From Burkholderia anthina (GTDB lineage: Bacteria > Pseudomonadota > Gammaproteobacteria > Burkholderiales > Burkholderiaceae), in NCBI RefSeq assembly GCF_001547525.1, contig NZ_LNJP01000004.1:372001-436000 (forward strand): a stretch of 64,000 bases of DNA. Direction: 5' to 3'. Positions 17,652 through 26,492 of this stretch are shown here, piece after piece (positions within the stretch are counted from its first letter, which is position 1; each line of letters starts with the position of its first letter). A program made the position numbers and the translations under genes. The notes beneath the pieces are model-generated. The model ran no database searches. It was not told the DNA's origin and saw only the letters and a list, made by a program, of their open reading frames with translations.

Positions 17652-18554
17652 TTACGGTGCGGTCCGCCACGCGGTGAAGACTTCCGTCAGGAACTCGACG
17701 AATGCGCGCACCTTGCTGTCGAGCGTCGCGCGCTTCGGGTAGAGCGCGTGCAGTTCGACGTCGTCGGTGCGATGCCAGTCGGGCAGCACGATTTCGAGCT
17801 CGTTGTTCTCGATTCGCCGGGTGGTGAAGTGGGTCGAAATCAGCGCAATGCCGCCGCCGCTCGCGGCTTGGCGCAGCACCGTGACCGATTCGTTCGAGAT
17901 CAGCACCGGCCGTACTGGTACTTCGGCCACGTCGCCGGCCGCGTTGGTGAGGCGCAGGGTCAGGCCGGGCGTGTCGCGGCCGACGAACAGGATGTCGTGA
18001 CCGGCGAGATCCTGCGGCGTGTGCGGCCGGCCGGCGCGGTCGAGATAGTGCGGGCTTGCCGCGAACTTCGCGTGCGACCAGCCGAGCGAGCGCGCGACAT
18101 AGCCTGAATCGTTCAGCACGCCGGTGCGCAGCGCGACGTCGAAGCCGTGTTCGACGAGGTCGAGCGCGCTGTTGTCGTAGATCAGCACGAGCTGGACCAG
18201 CGGGTAGCGCCGGCGAAACTCGGCGAGCGCCGGTTCCAGCTCGAACAGGCCGATCGCGTAGGGCACCAGCACGCGCAGCGTGCCTTCGGGTTCCGTGCGC
18301 AGCGCGCGCACCTGACGATCCGCGTCGAGCAGGATTTCCTCGGCGCGCAGGCAGCGTTCGTAATAGTCGCGCCCGGCTTCGGTGACGGACACGCGGCGCG
18401 TCGTGCGGTACAGCAACTGGACGCCGAGGTCGTCCTCGAGCTGCCTGATCTTGCGGCTCACGCGGCTGAGCGGCATGTCGAGTTGCGTGGCGGCGGCGGT
18501 GAAGCTGCCGCGTTCCACCACGCGCAGGAATATCCGGATGCTCTGGAGGTCCAT
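17652..18554 (-). CDS. LysR-family regulator (AaeR-like position)
   Basis: This 300-residue LysR protein has an N-terminal winged helix (FLRVVERGSFTAAATQLDMP then SRVSRKIRQLEDDLGVQLLYR) and a C-terminal effector domain. This sequence group (CrgA/DmlR-like) often controls neighbouring transporter genes. It is divergent from a FUSC exporter, an arrangement like E. coli aaeR-aaeXAB, with a candidate LysR box between them at 18625-18645. The exporter downstream on the same strand (15688-17247) could be a second target. Confidence 0.87.
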   Translation of the reverse strand: MDLQSIRIFLRVVERGSFTAAATQLDMPLSRVSRKIRQLEDDLGVQLLYRTTRRVSVTEAGRDYYERCLRAEEILLDADRQVRALRTEPEGTLRVLVPYAIGLFELEPALAEFRRRYPLVQLVLIYDNSALDLVEHGFDVALRTGVLNDSGYVARSLGWSHAKFAASPHYLDRAGRPHTPQDLAGHDILFVGRDTPGLTLRLTNAAGDVAEVPVRPVLISNESVTVLRQAASGGGIALISTHFTTRRIENNELEIVLPDWHRTDDVELHALYPKRATLDSKVRAFVEFLTEVFTAWRTAP

Positions 18555-18624
18555 GCGATTCGTTTCAGTGTTCGGGATGCGCGCATCTTACCGTTGTGGG
18601 CCGGATCGCCGCGGGTCGAGCCAA

Positions 18625-18645
18625 TTATCCCGCCCGGCGCAATAA
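18625..18645. promoter_or_regulatory. Candidate LysR box between lysR and FUSC genes
   Basis: TTAT (18625-18628) and ATAA (18642-18645) form an inverted repeat separated by 13 bp, in the range of the T-N11-A sites bound by LysR proteins. It lies in the 146-bp divergent region, 56 bp before the FUSC start. It is one of few AT-containing spots in a GC-rich spacer. Confidence 0.4.
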
Positions 18646-18700
18646 CGCATTCCACCGCTGCCCCGTAGTGGCGGCCGGCGCGCGACCGTATGCTCCCCGC

Positions 18701-20731
18701 ATGAAATTCGCATTCCCCAGCATGCCGTCGCTCGCGGCGATCCGCGCCGCGCTGCGCGATGCGTGGCCCACCTTGCCGCCGGGCGCGCTCGGCTTCGCAT
18801 TGCGCAATACCGCCGCGTCGTTGCTCGCGCTCCATATCGCGTTCCGCATGAATCTCGACGATCCGATCTGGGCCGCGTCGACCGTGTGGATCGTCGCGCA
18901 GGGCAGCCGCGGGATGGGGCTGTCGAAGAGCCAGTACCGGATTCTCGGCACCGCGATCGGTGCGGCCGTGGCGCTCGCGCTGACGAGCGCATTCGCGCAG
19001 ACGCCGCAATTGTTCCTGCCCGCGCTCGCCGCGTGGATCGGCCTGTGCGCGGGCATCGCGACGTTCCAGCGGAATTTTCGTGCGTATGCGGCGGTGCTCG
19101 CCGGCTATACGGCCGCGATCGTCGCGATGGACGCGGTATCCGCGCCGCTGCATGCGTTCGACATCGCGGTCGCGCGGTTTCTGTACGTGGTGGTCGGCAT
19201 CCTGTGCGGTGCGCTGTTTGAAACGGTCTTCGCGCCGGGCGCGCCGCTGAAGGAGGTCCGCACGCGGCTCGCGCGCTATCTCGACCGCGCGGCGGCGGTC
19301 GGCGCGGGCGCGCTGCGCCGCGAGCCGAACGACGCGGCCGTCCACCGGCTGTTCGCGGACGCGCTCGAACTCGATACGGCAGCCGAATATGCGGCGGCTG
19401 GCGCACCGCCAGTGCGTAACATGATCGGCCATCTGCGCGTGGCGGCGCTGGGCGTGCTCGCCGCGCAGGCCGCCGGGCAGGCGATCCGCGAGCATGCGGC
19501 GCGCAGCGGCGACGCACGGGAACCGCTCGTCGACGAGGCGGCAAGCGTGCTCGACCGGGTCGCCGTGTCGGGCGACTCGGGGCACGAGATGGTGGCGCTA
19601 CGCGCGCGCGTGGACGACGCGTTGCGTGTCGAAGCGGCCGTGCCGGCCGGCACGGACACGTCGCGCCTGCTCACGCTCGACCGGCTGTCGGCGCTGCTCG
19701 GCGGTTTCGGCCGCGCATTCGCGAGCCAGGCATTGCTCGACCGTCCGGTGCCGCCGCCCGCGCGCGTGCGCTATGCGTTCCACCGCGATCCGGTGCTCGC
19801 GTGCCACAACGGCGTTCGTGCGTTCATCGCGGTGCTGGCCGCGTCGGCGATCTGGATCTTCACCGCATGGCCGGCGGGCGGCGGGTTCGTCGCGATCACG
19901 GCCGTGGTGAGCGCACTGTTCTCGACACGTCCCAATTCGGTGCGGGCGATCGTCGGTTTTCTGAAAGGCACCGCATGCGCGGCGGTCGCGGGCGTCGTCT
20001 GCAACTTCGCGCTGCTGCCCGCGGTGTCGGGCTTCGAGATGCTCGCCTACATCCTCGGCGTATTCCTGATCGGCACCGGGATCGCGATGCGCCATCCGCG
20101 CACGGCAGCGATGGGCAGTGCGTTCTCGATCTTCTTCTGGAATTTCACGTCGCCGGACAACACGACGCGCATCGGCGATACCGCGTTCCTGAACAGCGCG
20201 CTCGCGACGCTGCTCGGTATCGCGTTCGGCGCGCTGATCTTCGCGCTGGTGTTTCCCGGCGATCCCGGCACCAGCCGGCGCCGCCTGCATCGCGCGGTGC
20301 GCCGCGATCTGGCCGGGATCGCGCGCGATCCGCTTGCGTGGCCCGCGAGTGCATGGTTGAGCCGCACGGCCGACCGTCTCGCGCGCGAGCTGGGCTTCGC
20401 GGGCAGCCTGCCGCAGACGCTGATCGAGCGCGACATGCGCGATCTGCTCGCGATCTGGGGACTCGGCGACAGCCTGCTGTCGCTCGCCGGACTGGCCACG
20501 CACGAACCGGCCGTGCGCCGTGCGGCAGCGGTGGTGCGTGGGCGCATCGCGCAGGCGGATTTCGCGCGGCTCGAACACACGTGCGCCGCAGCGGCCCGCG
20601 TGTTGCGGCGTCGCGCGGCCGCGCGCGACGGCGACGCCGCGCATGCGTTGCTGAGCGGCGTGGTCCTGCTGCATCGGATCGCGGACGCGGCCGCCGAGCA
20701 TGGCGACTTCCTGCGTGGCCGTCGCGATTGA
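18701..20731 (+). CDS. FUSC-family aromatic acid efflux protein (AaeB-like)
   Basis: This 676-residue membrane protein has two hydrophobic blocks (about 40-170 and 370-520), each followed by a long cytoplasmic segment, as in AaeB and FusC-type exporters of hydroxylated aromatic acids. Characteristic stretches are DDPIWAASTVWIVAQ near the start and SRGMGLSKSQYRILGTAIGA. AaeB needs the AaeA adaptor and often the small AaeX protein. Neither is next to it. I start at ATG 18701, because the in-frame extension upstream is Arg/Pro-rich. Control by the divergent LysR gene is likely. Confidence 0.85.
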   Translation: MKFAFPSMPSLAAIRAALRDAWPTLPPGALGFALRNTAASLLALHIAFRMNLDDPIWAASTVWIVAQGSRGMGLSKSQYRILGTAIGAAVALALTSAFAQTPQLFLPALAAWIGLCAGIATFQRNFRAYAAVLAGYTAAIVAMDAVSAPLHAFDIAVARFLYVVVGILCGALFETVFAPGAPLKEVRTRLARYLDRAAAVGAGALRREPNDAAVHRLFADALELDTAAEYAAAGAPPVRNMIGHLRVAALGVLAAQAAGQAIREHAARSGDAREPLVDEAASVLDRVAVSGDSGHEMVALRARVDDALRVEAAVPAGTDTSRLLTLDRLSALLGGFGRAFASQALLDRPVPPPARVRYAFHRDPVLACHNGVRAFIAVLAASAIWIFTAWPAGGGFVAITAVVSALFSTRPNSVRAIVGFLKGTACAAVAGVVCNFALLPAVSGFEMLAYILGVFLIGTGIAMRHPRTAAMGSAFSIFFWNFTSPDNTTRIGDTAFLNSALATLLGIAFGALIFALVFPGDPGTSRRRLHRAVRRDLAGIARDPLAWPASAWLSRTADRLARELGFAGSLPQTLIERDMRDLLAIWGLGDSLLSLAGLATHEPAVRRAAAVVRGRIAQADFARLEHTCAAAARVLRRRAAARDGDAAHALLSGVVLLHRIADAAAEHGDFLRGRRD

Positions 20732-20860
20732 GCGGCGTGGGTCAGGTGACACGGGTGGGGCGGGCCGGGGCGTCGCCTCCGCCGGCAGCGGCTCGCGGTT
20801 CGGGGCAGGCAGCCTCCGCAGCCGGTGCCCGCGCGGACGAACGATCCTCGCCGCGCTCCG

Positions 20861-23185
20861 TCAGGCGGCGATCGAGGCCGGCGCGGCCGCGCGATGCAGC
20901 AGCACGGGCACCGACTTCGACGTCGGCGTGTTGCACACGTCGCCGACGCTGTCGAGCGGCACGAGCGGGTTGGTTTCCGGGTAGTACGCGCCGATGCAGC
21001 CGCGCGGAATGTCGTACTCGACGAGCAGGAAGCCGTTCGCGCGGCGCTCGATGCCGTCGTGCCACACGGTTTCCATGTCGACCCATTCGCCGGCCGCAAG
21101 GCCCAGCATCGCGAGATCGTCGCGGTTGACGAACACCACGCGGCGCTGGCCGAACACGCCGCGGTAGCGGTCGTCGAGCCCGTAGACGGTCGTGTTGTAC
21201 TGGTCGTGCGAGCGCGTCGTCATCAGCGTCATCAGCCGCTCGCCGTGCAGCGCGCGGGCGCGCTGGATCGGCGTGTCGGTCGGCAGCGCATGCGCGATGA
21301 AGTTCGCCTTGCCCGTCGGCGTCAGCCATTCGCGGTCGCGCGACGCGACGCGCAGGTGGAAGCCGCCCGGCCGCGCGATGCGCGCGTTGTAGTCGTAGAA
21401 GCCGTCGAGCGTCGCCTCGATCGCGTCGCGGATCTTCGCGTAGTCGTCCTTGTACGCGAGCCAGTCGATCTTGTCGCTGCCGAACAGCGCGTGCGCCATG
21501 TGCGCGACGATCGCGGGCTCCGACATCAGGTTCGGCGACGCCGGCTTGTTCATCCCGTACGACACGTGGACCATGCTCATCGAATCCTCGACCGTCACGC
21601 CCTGCGCGACGTTGTCCTGCAGGTCGATCTCGGTGCGGCCGAGCGTCGGCAGGATCAGCGCGTCGCGGCCGTGGATCAGATGGCTGCGGTTCAGCTTGGT
21701 CGTGATGTGCACGGACAGTTCGCAGCGGCGCATGCCTTCCCACGTGCGCGGCGTGTCGGGCGTCGCCATCGCGAAGTTGCCGCCGAGGCCGATCAGCACC
21801 TTCACGCGGCCGTCGAGCATCCCTTCGATCGTCTCGACGACGTCGTAGCCGTGATGGCGCGGCGGTTCGAAACCGAACACGTGGCCGAGCCGGTCGAGGA
21901 ACGCCTGCGACGGTTTTTCCTCGATGCCGACCGTGCGGTTGCCCTGCACGTTCGAGTGGCCGCGCACCGGGCACAGGCCGGCGCCGGGGCGGCCGATGTT
22001 GCCGCGCATCAGCATCAGGTTGGTCAGCATCTGCACCGTCGCGACCGAATGCTTGTGCTGCGTGATGCCCATCCCCCACGTCGCGATCACGCGTTCGCTG
22101 CGCGCGTAGCGCTGCGCGAGCGCATCGATCTGCTCGTACGGCACGCCGCTTTCGGCGGTCAGCGCGGCCCAGCTTTCGGCGCGCAGATCGTCGGCGAACG
22201 CGTCGAAGCCGGCCGTGTGCTCGCCGATGAACGCGGTGTCGACGACGCGCGGCGCCCCGGCGGCGCGCGCGGCGTCGTCGAGTTCGAGCACGCGCTTGGC
22301 CATCCCCTTGATCAGCGCGAAATCGCCGCCGATCGTCGGCTGGATGAACGTCGACGCGATCTTCGTGCCCGACATCGTCAGCATCTCCAACGGGCTTTGC
22401 GGATCGGCGAAGCGTTCGAGGCCGCGCTCCTTCAGCGGGTTGATCGACACGATCGTCGCGCCGCGCTTCGCGCACTCGCGCAGCTCGCCCATCATCCGCG
22501 GGTGGTTGGTCGCGGGGTTCTGGCCGAAGATCAGCAGCATGTCCGCATGCTCGAAATCGTCGAGCGTGACCGTGCCCTTGCCGACGCCGACCGACGCCGG
22601 CAGCCCGCGGCTCGTCGCCTCGTGGCACATGTTCGAGCAGTCGGGGAAGTTGTTCGTGCCGTACAGCCGCACGAACAACTGATAGAGGAACGCGGCTTCG
22701 TTGCTTGCGCGGCCGGACGTGTAGAACGCGGCCTGGTTCGGGTCGGGCAGCGCGCGCAGATGGCGCGCGATCAGCGCGAACGCATCGTCCCACGCGATCG
22801 GCACGTAGCGATCGGTCCGCGCGTCGTACACCATCGGGTCGGTGAGCCGGCCGTGCTGCTCCAGCTCGAAATCCGACTGTTCGAGCAGTTCGGTCACCGT
22901 GTGCGCGGCGAAGAATTCGGGTGTCACGCGCTTGCTCGTCGCTTCCGCGGCCACGGCCTTCACGCCGTTCTCGCAGAATTCGAACGTCGATGCGTGCTGG
23001 CGGTCCGGCCACGCGCAGCCCGGGCAGTCGAAGCCGTCCGGCTGGTTCTGGCGCAGCAGCGTACGGTAGTTGCCGCCGGCGACCTTTTCCTTGATCAGGT
23101 TGATCGTGACGGCTTTCAGCGCGCCCCAGCCGGCGGCCGGGTGGGTGTACGGTTCGATGCGCGCGGTGGCGGATTTTTTTTTCAT
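20861..23185 (-). CDS. FdhF/YdeP-family molybdopterin oxidoreductase
   Basis: This 774-residue protein belongs to the molybdopterin-dependent FdhF/YdeP group. The N-terminus carries DCPGCAWPD, and the centre has NNFPDCSNMCHEATS and a long molybdopterin-binding body with IFGQNPATNHPRM and GHSNVQGNRT. The length fits YdeP (about 760). YdeP is linked to acid resistance in E. coli, with substrate unknown. Start is ATG 23185, immediately followed by nine adenines (codons 2-4 all AAA), a slippery run that could shift the frame. It diverges from a MocR regulator. Confidence 0.85.
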   Translation of the reverse strand: MKKKSATARIEPYTHPAAGWGALKAVTINLIKEKVAGGNYRTLLRQNQPDGFDCPGCAWPDRQHASTFEFCENGVKAVAAEATSKRVTPEFFAAHTVTELLEQSDFELEQHGRLTDPMVYDARTDRYVPIAWDDAFALIARHLRALPDPNQAAFYTSGRASNEAAFLYQLFVRLYGTNNFPDCSNMCHEATSRGLPASVGVGKGTVTLDDFEHADMLLIFGQNPATNHPRMMGELRECAKRGATIVSINPLKERGLERFADPQSPLEMLTMSGTKIASTFIQPTIGGDFALIKGMAKRVLELDDAARAAGAPRVVDTAFIGEHTAGFDAFADDLRAESWAALTAESGVPYEQIDALAQRYARSERVIATWGMGITQHKHSVATVQMLTNLMLMRGNIGRPGAGLCPVRGHSNVQGNRTVGIEEKPSQAFLDRLGHVFGFEPPRHHGYDVVETIEGMLDGRVKVLIGLGGNFAMATPDTPRTWEGMRRCELSVHITTKLNRSHLIHGRDALILPTLGRTEIDLQDNVAQGVTVEDSMSMVHVSYGMNKPASPNLMSEPAIVAHMAHALFGSDKIDWLAYKDDYAKIRDAIEATLDGFYDYNARIARPGGFHLRVASRDREWLTPTGKANFIAHALPTDTPIQRARALHGERLMTLMTTRSHDQYNTTVYGLDDRYRGVFGQRRVVFVNRDDLAMLGLAAGEWVDMETVWHDGIERRANGFLLVEYDIPRGCIGAYYPETNPLVPLDSVGDVCNTPTSKSVPVLLHRAAAPASIAA

Positions 23186-23241
23186 GATGCCGGGTGTCGG
23201 GGTCGATGCGTGCAGAGTACGCGCGGCGCCCGTGCGGCTGT

Positions 23242-23274
23242 GTGTACACCTGTTCACTTCAAAAAAGAGTACAG
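23242..23274. promoter_or_regulatory. Candidate MocR operator in the fdhF-like/mocR spacer
   Basis: The palindrome GTGTACAC (23242-23249) and the related half-site GAGTACAG (23267-23274) are about 25 bp apart, in the 153-bp region between the divergent genes. MocR proteins often bind paired short repeats. The A-rich run between them could bend DNA. The evidence is only motif and position. Confidence 0.4.
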
Positions 23275-23338
23275 TTTCGGCCATTCATCCCGTGCGGATC
23301 GCAACTGTGTTGCTGAAGGGAAGTTGAAAGGGAGGCGC

Positions 23339-24760
23339 GTGAAGCGTTACGAACAACTGGCCGACGATCTCCAGGCGCAGATCGAGCGGGGCGTGTACCG
23401 GCCCGGCGAGCGGATTCCGTCGGTGCGGCACGCGAGCCGGCAGCAGCAGCTCAGCGTCACGACCGTGCTGCGCGCGTACCTCGTGCTGGAAAGCCGCGGC
23501 CTGATCGAGAGCCGGCCGCAGTCGGGCTATTTCGTGCGGGCGCGCACGGCGGCGCCGGCCGAGGCCGAGCTGCATGTCTCCGCGCCGGCCGCCGAGCCGT
23601 CGGCCGTGGACGTGAGCCGGCTCGTGCTGTCGACGCTGCGCTCGATCGCGCGCGACGACGCGGTGCCGCTCGGCTCGCCGTACCCCGACGCATCGCAATT
23701 TCCGGTGCAGCGCCTCGCGCGCTACGCGCAGGCGATCGGGCGGCGCCGCACGCGCTGGGGCGTGATCGACGATCTGCCGCCGGGCAACCAGGAACTGATC
23801 CGCCAGATCGCGCGGCGCTATGCGGAGCGCGGGGTCGCGGTCGAGCCGGGCGAGGTCGTGATGACGATCGGCGCGACCGAGGCGATCAACCTGTGCCTGC
23901 AGGCGGTCGCGAAGCCGGGCGACACGATCGCGGTGGAGTCGCCGACCTTCTACGCGATGCTGCACGCGATCGAGCGGATGGGCATGCGCGCGCTGGAAGT
24001 CGCGACGCACCCGGGCGACGGCATCGATCTCGACGCGCTGGAGCGGATCCTCGCGCGCGAGCGCATCGCCGCATGCATGGTGATGCCGAATTTCCAGAAT
24101 CCGCTCGGCTTCCAGATGCCCGATGCGCGCAAGCGCGCGCTCGTCGAGCTGCTCGCGAAGCACGACGTGCCGGCGATCGAGAGCGACGTCTATCACGAGC
24201 TGCACTTCGGCGACACGGCGCCGAGCGCGCTGAAGTCGTTCGACCGCGACGGGCTCGTGCTGCATTGCGCGTCGTTCACGAAGAGCCTGTCGCCGCGCTA
24301 CCGGATCGGCTGGGCGATGCCGGGCCGTTACCGGGACCAGGTCGAGAAGCTGAAATTCCTGAACACGCTCGCGACGCCCGCGATCGAGCAGCTCGCGATC
24401 GCCGAGTATCTGAAACACGACGGCTACGATTTTCATTTACGGCGCATGCGCAAGCAGTATGCGCAGCAGGCAAGCCTGATGAGCGCGATGGTGCGGCGCT
24501 TCTTCCCCGAAGGCACGCGGCTGTCGCAGCCGCAGGGCGGGTACGTGCTATGGGTCGAGCTGCCGCCGCGGGTCGACGCGATGAAGCTGTACACGCTCGC
24601 GCTCGCGCAGCGGATCACGGTCGGGCCCGGGCACATGTTCTCGGCCGGCACCGATTACCGGCACTTCATCCGGCTCAACTACAGCTACCCGTGGTCGCGG
24701 CAGATCGAGGACGCGCTGAAGGTGCTGGGGCGGCTCGCCTCGGAGTGCGCGGCGCGCTGA
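23339..24760 (+). CDS. MocR-type regulator (GntR winged helix plus aminotransferase fold)
   Basis: This 473-residue protein joins a GntR winged helix (about 1-72, with YRPGERIPSVRHASRQQQLS and LVLESRGLIESRPQSGYFV) to a fold-type I aminotransferase domain (about 100-470). The PLP-binding lysine is K315 in SFTKSLSPRYRIGW. The start is a GTG at 23339, preceded by AAGGGAGG. MocR members use PLP or aminotransferase ligands to control one neighbour. The divergent molybdoenzyme gene is the obvious candidate. No transaminase activity need be assumed. Confidence 0.87.
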   Translation: MKRYEQLADDLQAQIERGVYRPGERIPSVRHASRQQQLSVTTVLRAYLVLESRGLIESRPQSGYFVRARTAAPAEAELHVSAPAAEPSAVDVSRLVLSTLRSIARDDAVPLGSPYPDASQFPVQRLARYAQAIGRRRTRWGVIDDLPPGNQELIRQIARRYAERGVAVEPGEVVMTIGATEAINLCLQAVAKPGDTIAVESPTFYAMLHAIERMGMRALEVATHPGDGIDLDALERILARERIAACMVMPNFQNPLGFQMPDARKRALVELLAKHDVPAIESDVYHELHFGDTAPSALKSFDRDGLVLHCASFTKSLSPRYRIGWAMPGRYRDQVEKLKFLNTLATPAIEQLAIAEYLKHDGYDFHLRRMRKQYAQQASLMSAMVRRFFPEGTRLSQPQGGYVLWVELPPRVDAMKLYTLALAQRITVGPGHMFSAGTDYRHFIRLNYSYPWSRQIEDALKVLGRLASECAAR

Positions 24761-24770
24761 GCGTTGCCGC

Positions 24771-24788
24771 GCGGCGGCCGGCCGCCGC
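24771..24788. terminator. 18-bp perfect palindrome between convergent genes
   Basis: A perfect self-complementary run with half-site GCGGCGGCC lies in the 36-bp gap between the MocR gene and the converging mechanosensitive channel gene. Its position suggests a two-way transcription block, though there is no T tract and no loop beyond the stem. Confidence 0.4.
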
Positions 24789-24796
24789 CGCTGGTA

Positions 24797-26038
24797 TCAG
24801 GCCGCGCGCCGCGTGTGCGGCCCGGCTTGCGCGGCGTCGACCATCTGCCGCATGTCGAAGCCCGACGGATGCTGATACACGCGCAGCCCGAACTCGGGCA
24901 GCACCGCGATCAGGTGGTCGAACAGGTCGGCCTGGATGGTCTCGTAGTCGACCCATGTCGTCGTATCGGTGAAGCAGTACAGCTCGAGCGGGATGCCTTC
25001 GGCCGTGAGCGGCAACTGTCGCGCCATGTTCATCATGTCGCGGCGGATGCGCGGATGGCCCTTCAGGTAGTTCGCGACGTATGCGCGGAACGTGCCGAGA
25101 TTCGTCAGCTGGCGGCGGTTCGCCGGGCACTCGCCGGCCGCGCCGAGCGTACCGTTCCATTGCTCGATCGCATCGACCTTGTCCGCCAGATAGTCCTTCA
25201 GCAGCGTCAGGCGTTCGAGCCGTTCGATCTCGTCGTTCGTGAGAAAGCGCACGCTCGTCGCATCGACGAACAGCGCGCGCTTGATGCGGCGACCGCCCGC
25301 TTCGGTCATCCCGCGCCAGTTCTGGTAGCTCTCGGTGATCAGTTTCCAGGTCGGCACCGTGATGATCGTGTGATCGAAGTTCGCGACCTTGACGGTGTTC
25401 AGCGTGATGTCGATGACCGTGCCGTCCGCGCCGGCCGACGGCATCGTGATCCAGTCGCCGATCCGCAGCATGTCGTTCGACGACAACTGCACGCCGGCGA
25501 CGAGGCCGAGCAGCGTGTCCTTGAAGATCAGCATCAGCACCGCGGACATCGCGCCGATGCCGGACAGCAGCAGGCCGATCTGCTTGCCGGTCGCGTCGCC
25601 GATCACGACGAGCGCGGCCGTGATGAACATCACGAGCTTGACGAGCTGCATCGCGCCTTTCAGCGACAGCCGCGGCTGGTCGCGTCGGGACGTGCGGTGC
25701 GTATGCTCGAGTGCGGACAGCGTCGCGCTGATGGTCATCGTCACGAGGAACACGATCAACGCGAACAGCACCTTGTCGACGACCTGCACGACGAAGCCGG
25801 GAACGCCGGGCACCGCGCCGAGCCCGAGCTTGATCACGACGAACGGGACGATGCGGTTCAGCCACTTGAAGGCGCCGAATTCGAACAGCGCGTCGTCGAC
25901 GCGCGTGGCGGACAGCCGCGCGAGCCGCGCGACCACGCGAAACAGCAGGAAATGGACGACGGCGGTGATTGCACCGGCGGCGGCGAGCAGGACGACGATG
26001 CCGACGAGCGGCGAAAGCCAGAATTCGTTCAGGGTCAT
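24797..26038 (-). CDS. MscS-family mechanosensitive channel, YbdG-like
   Basis: This 413-residue membrane protein has about five helices followed by the MscS pore helix and beta domain. The pore-lining region is GIGAMSAVLMLIFKDTLLGLVAG, and the beta-domain opening ITMPSAGADGTVIDITLNTVKV is typical. Length and the C-terminal segment (EGIPLELYCFTDTTTWVDYE) fit the E. coli YbdG/MscM type, which opens at small pressure shifts and helps with mild osmotic downshock. It stands alone, converging on the MocR gene. Confidence 0.87.
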   Translation of the reverse strand: MTLNEFWLSPLVGIVVLLAAAGAITAVVHFLLFRVVARLARLSATRVDDALFEFGAFKWLNRIVPFVVIKLGLGAVPGVPGFVVQVVDKVLFALIVFLVTMTISATLSALEHTHRTSRRDQPRLSLKGAMQLVKLVMFITAALVVIGDATGKQIGLLLSGIGAMSAVLMLIFKDTLLGLVAGVQLSSNDMLRIGDWITMPSAGADGTVIDITLNTVKVANFDHTIITVPTWKLITESYQNWRGMTEAGGRRIKRALFVDATSVRFLTNDEIERLERLTLLKDYLADKVDAIEQWNGTLGAAGECPANRRQLTNLGTFRAYVANYLKGHPRIRRDMMNMARQLPLTAEGIPLELYCFTDTTTWVDYETIQADLFDHLIAVLPEFGLRVYQHPSGFDMRQMVDAAQAGPHTRRAA

Positions 26039-26492
26039 AGGGGCAGGCTGGGTCCTTCTTGTGCGTTGAATCGGCGCCGCGACGCGGCGCGCGCCCGATG
26101 AAGGGCATATGAAAAAGGAACCGTGATTGTGCCATCGGGTTCCGGATGCGTATCGCAAATACATGTCGAGCGGCTCCCGTATCGGCTCACCATTGCGCAG
26201 GTATCCTCTGCATCGACGTGAAGGAAGAGGCAATCCGCATCACCGCACGCTGACGTGCGAGCCGGTTGCCCGGCATGGCGGACGCAGGAGGGCGATCGGC
26301 CGGACGTCATGACGCAGGCCTTCGCGCGTCGATGCGCTCGATGGGCGATCCATGCAATCATGCGGACGTCGCAGGCGCTGCCGGCATGCCGTTCGCATTG
26401 GCGCGCAGTCCGTCCGGCGACGGTGAGCGACAGGCAACACCGTCGCGCACCCGTTCGTGGCTCCCGTCACTTCGATCTGACGCATTTCACGC
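26039..26492. other. Divergent intergenic region, MscS to SulP
   Basis: This 454-bp region between divergent genes should hold both promoters. The part next to the channel gene (about 26100-26170) is less GC-rich. I see no conserved small ORF with a ribosome-binding site and no clear palindrome. Confidence 0.4.
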
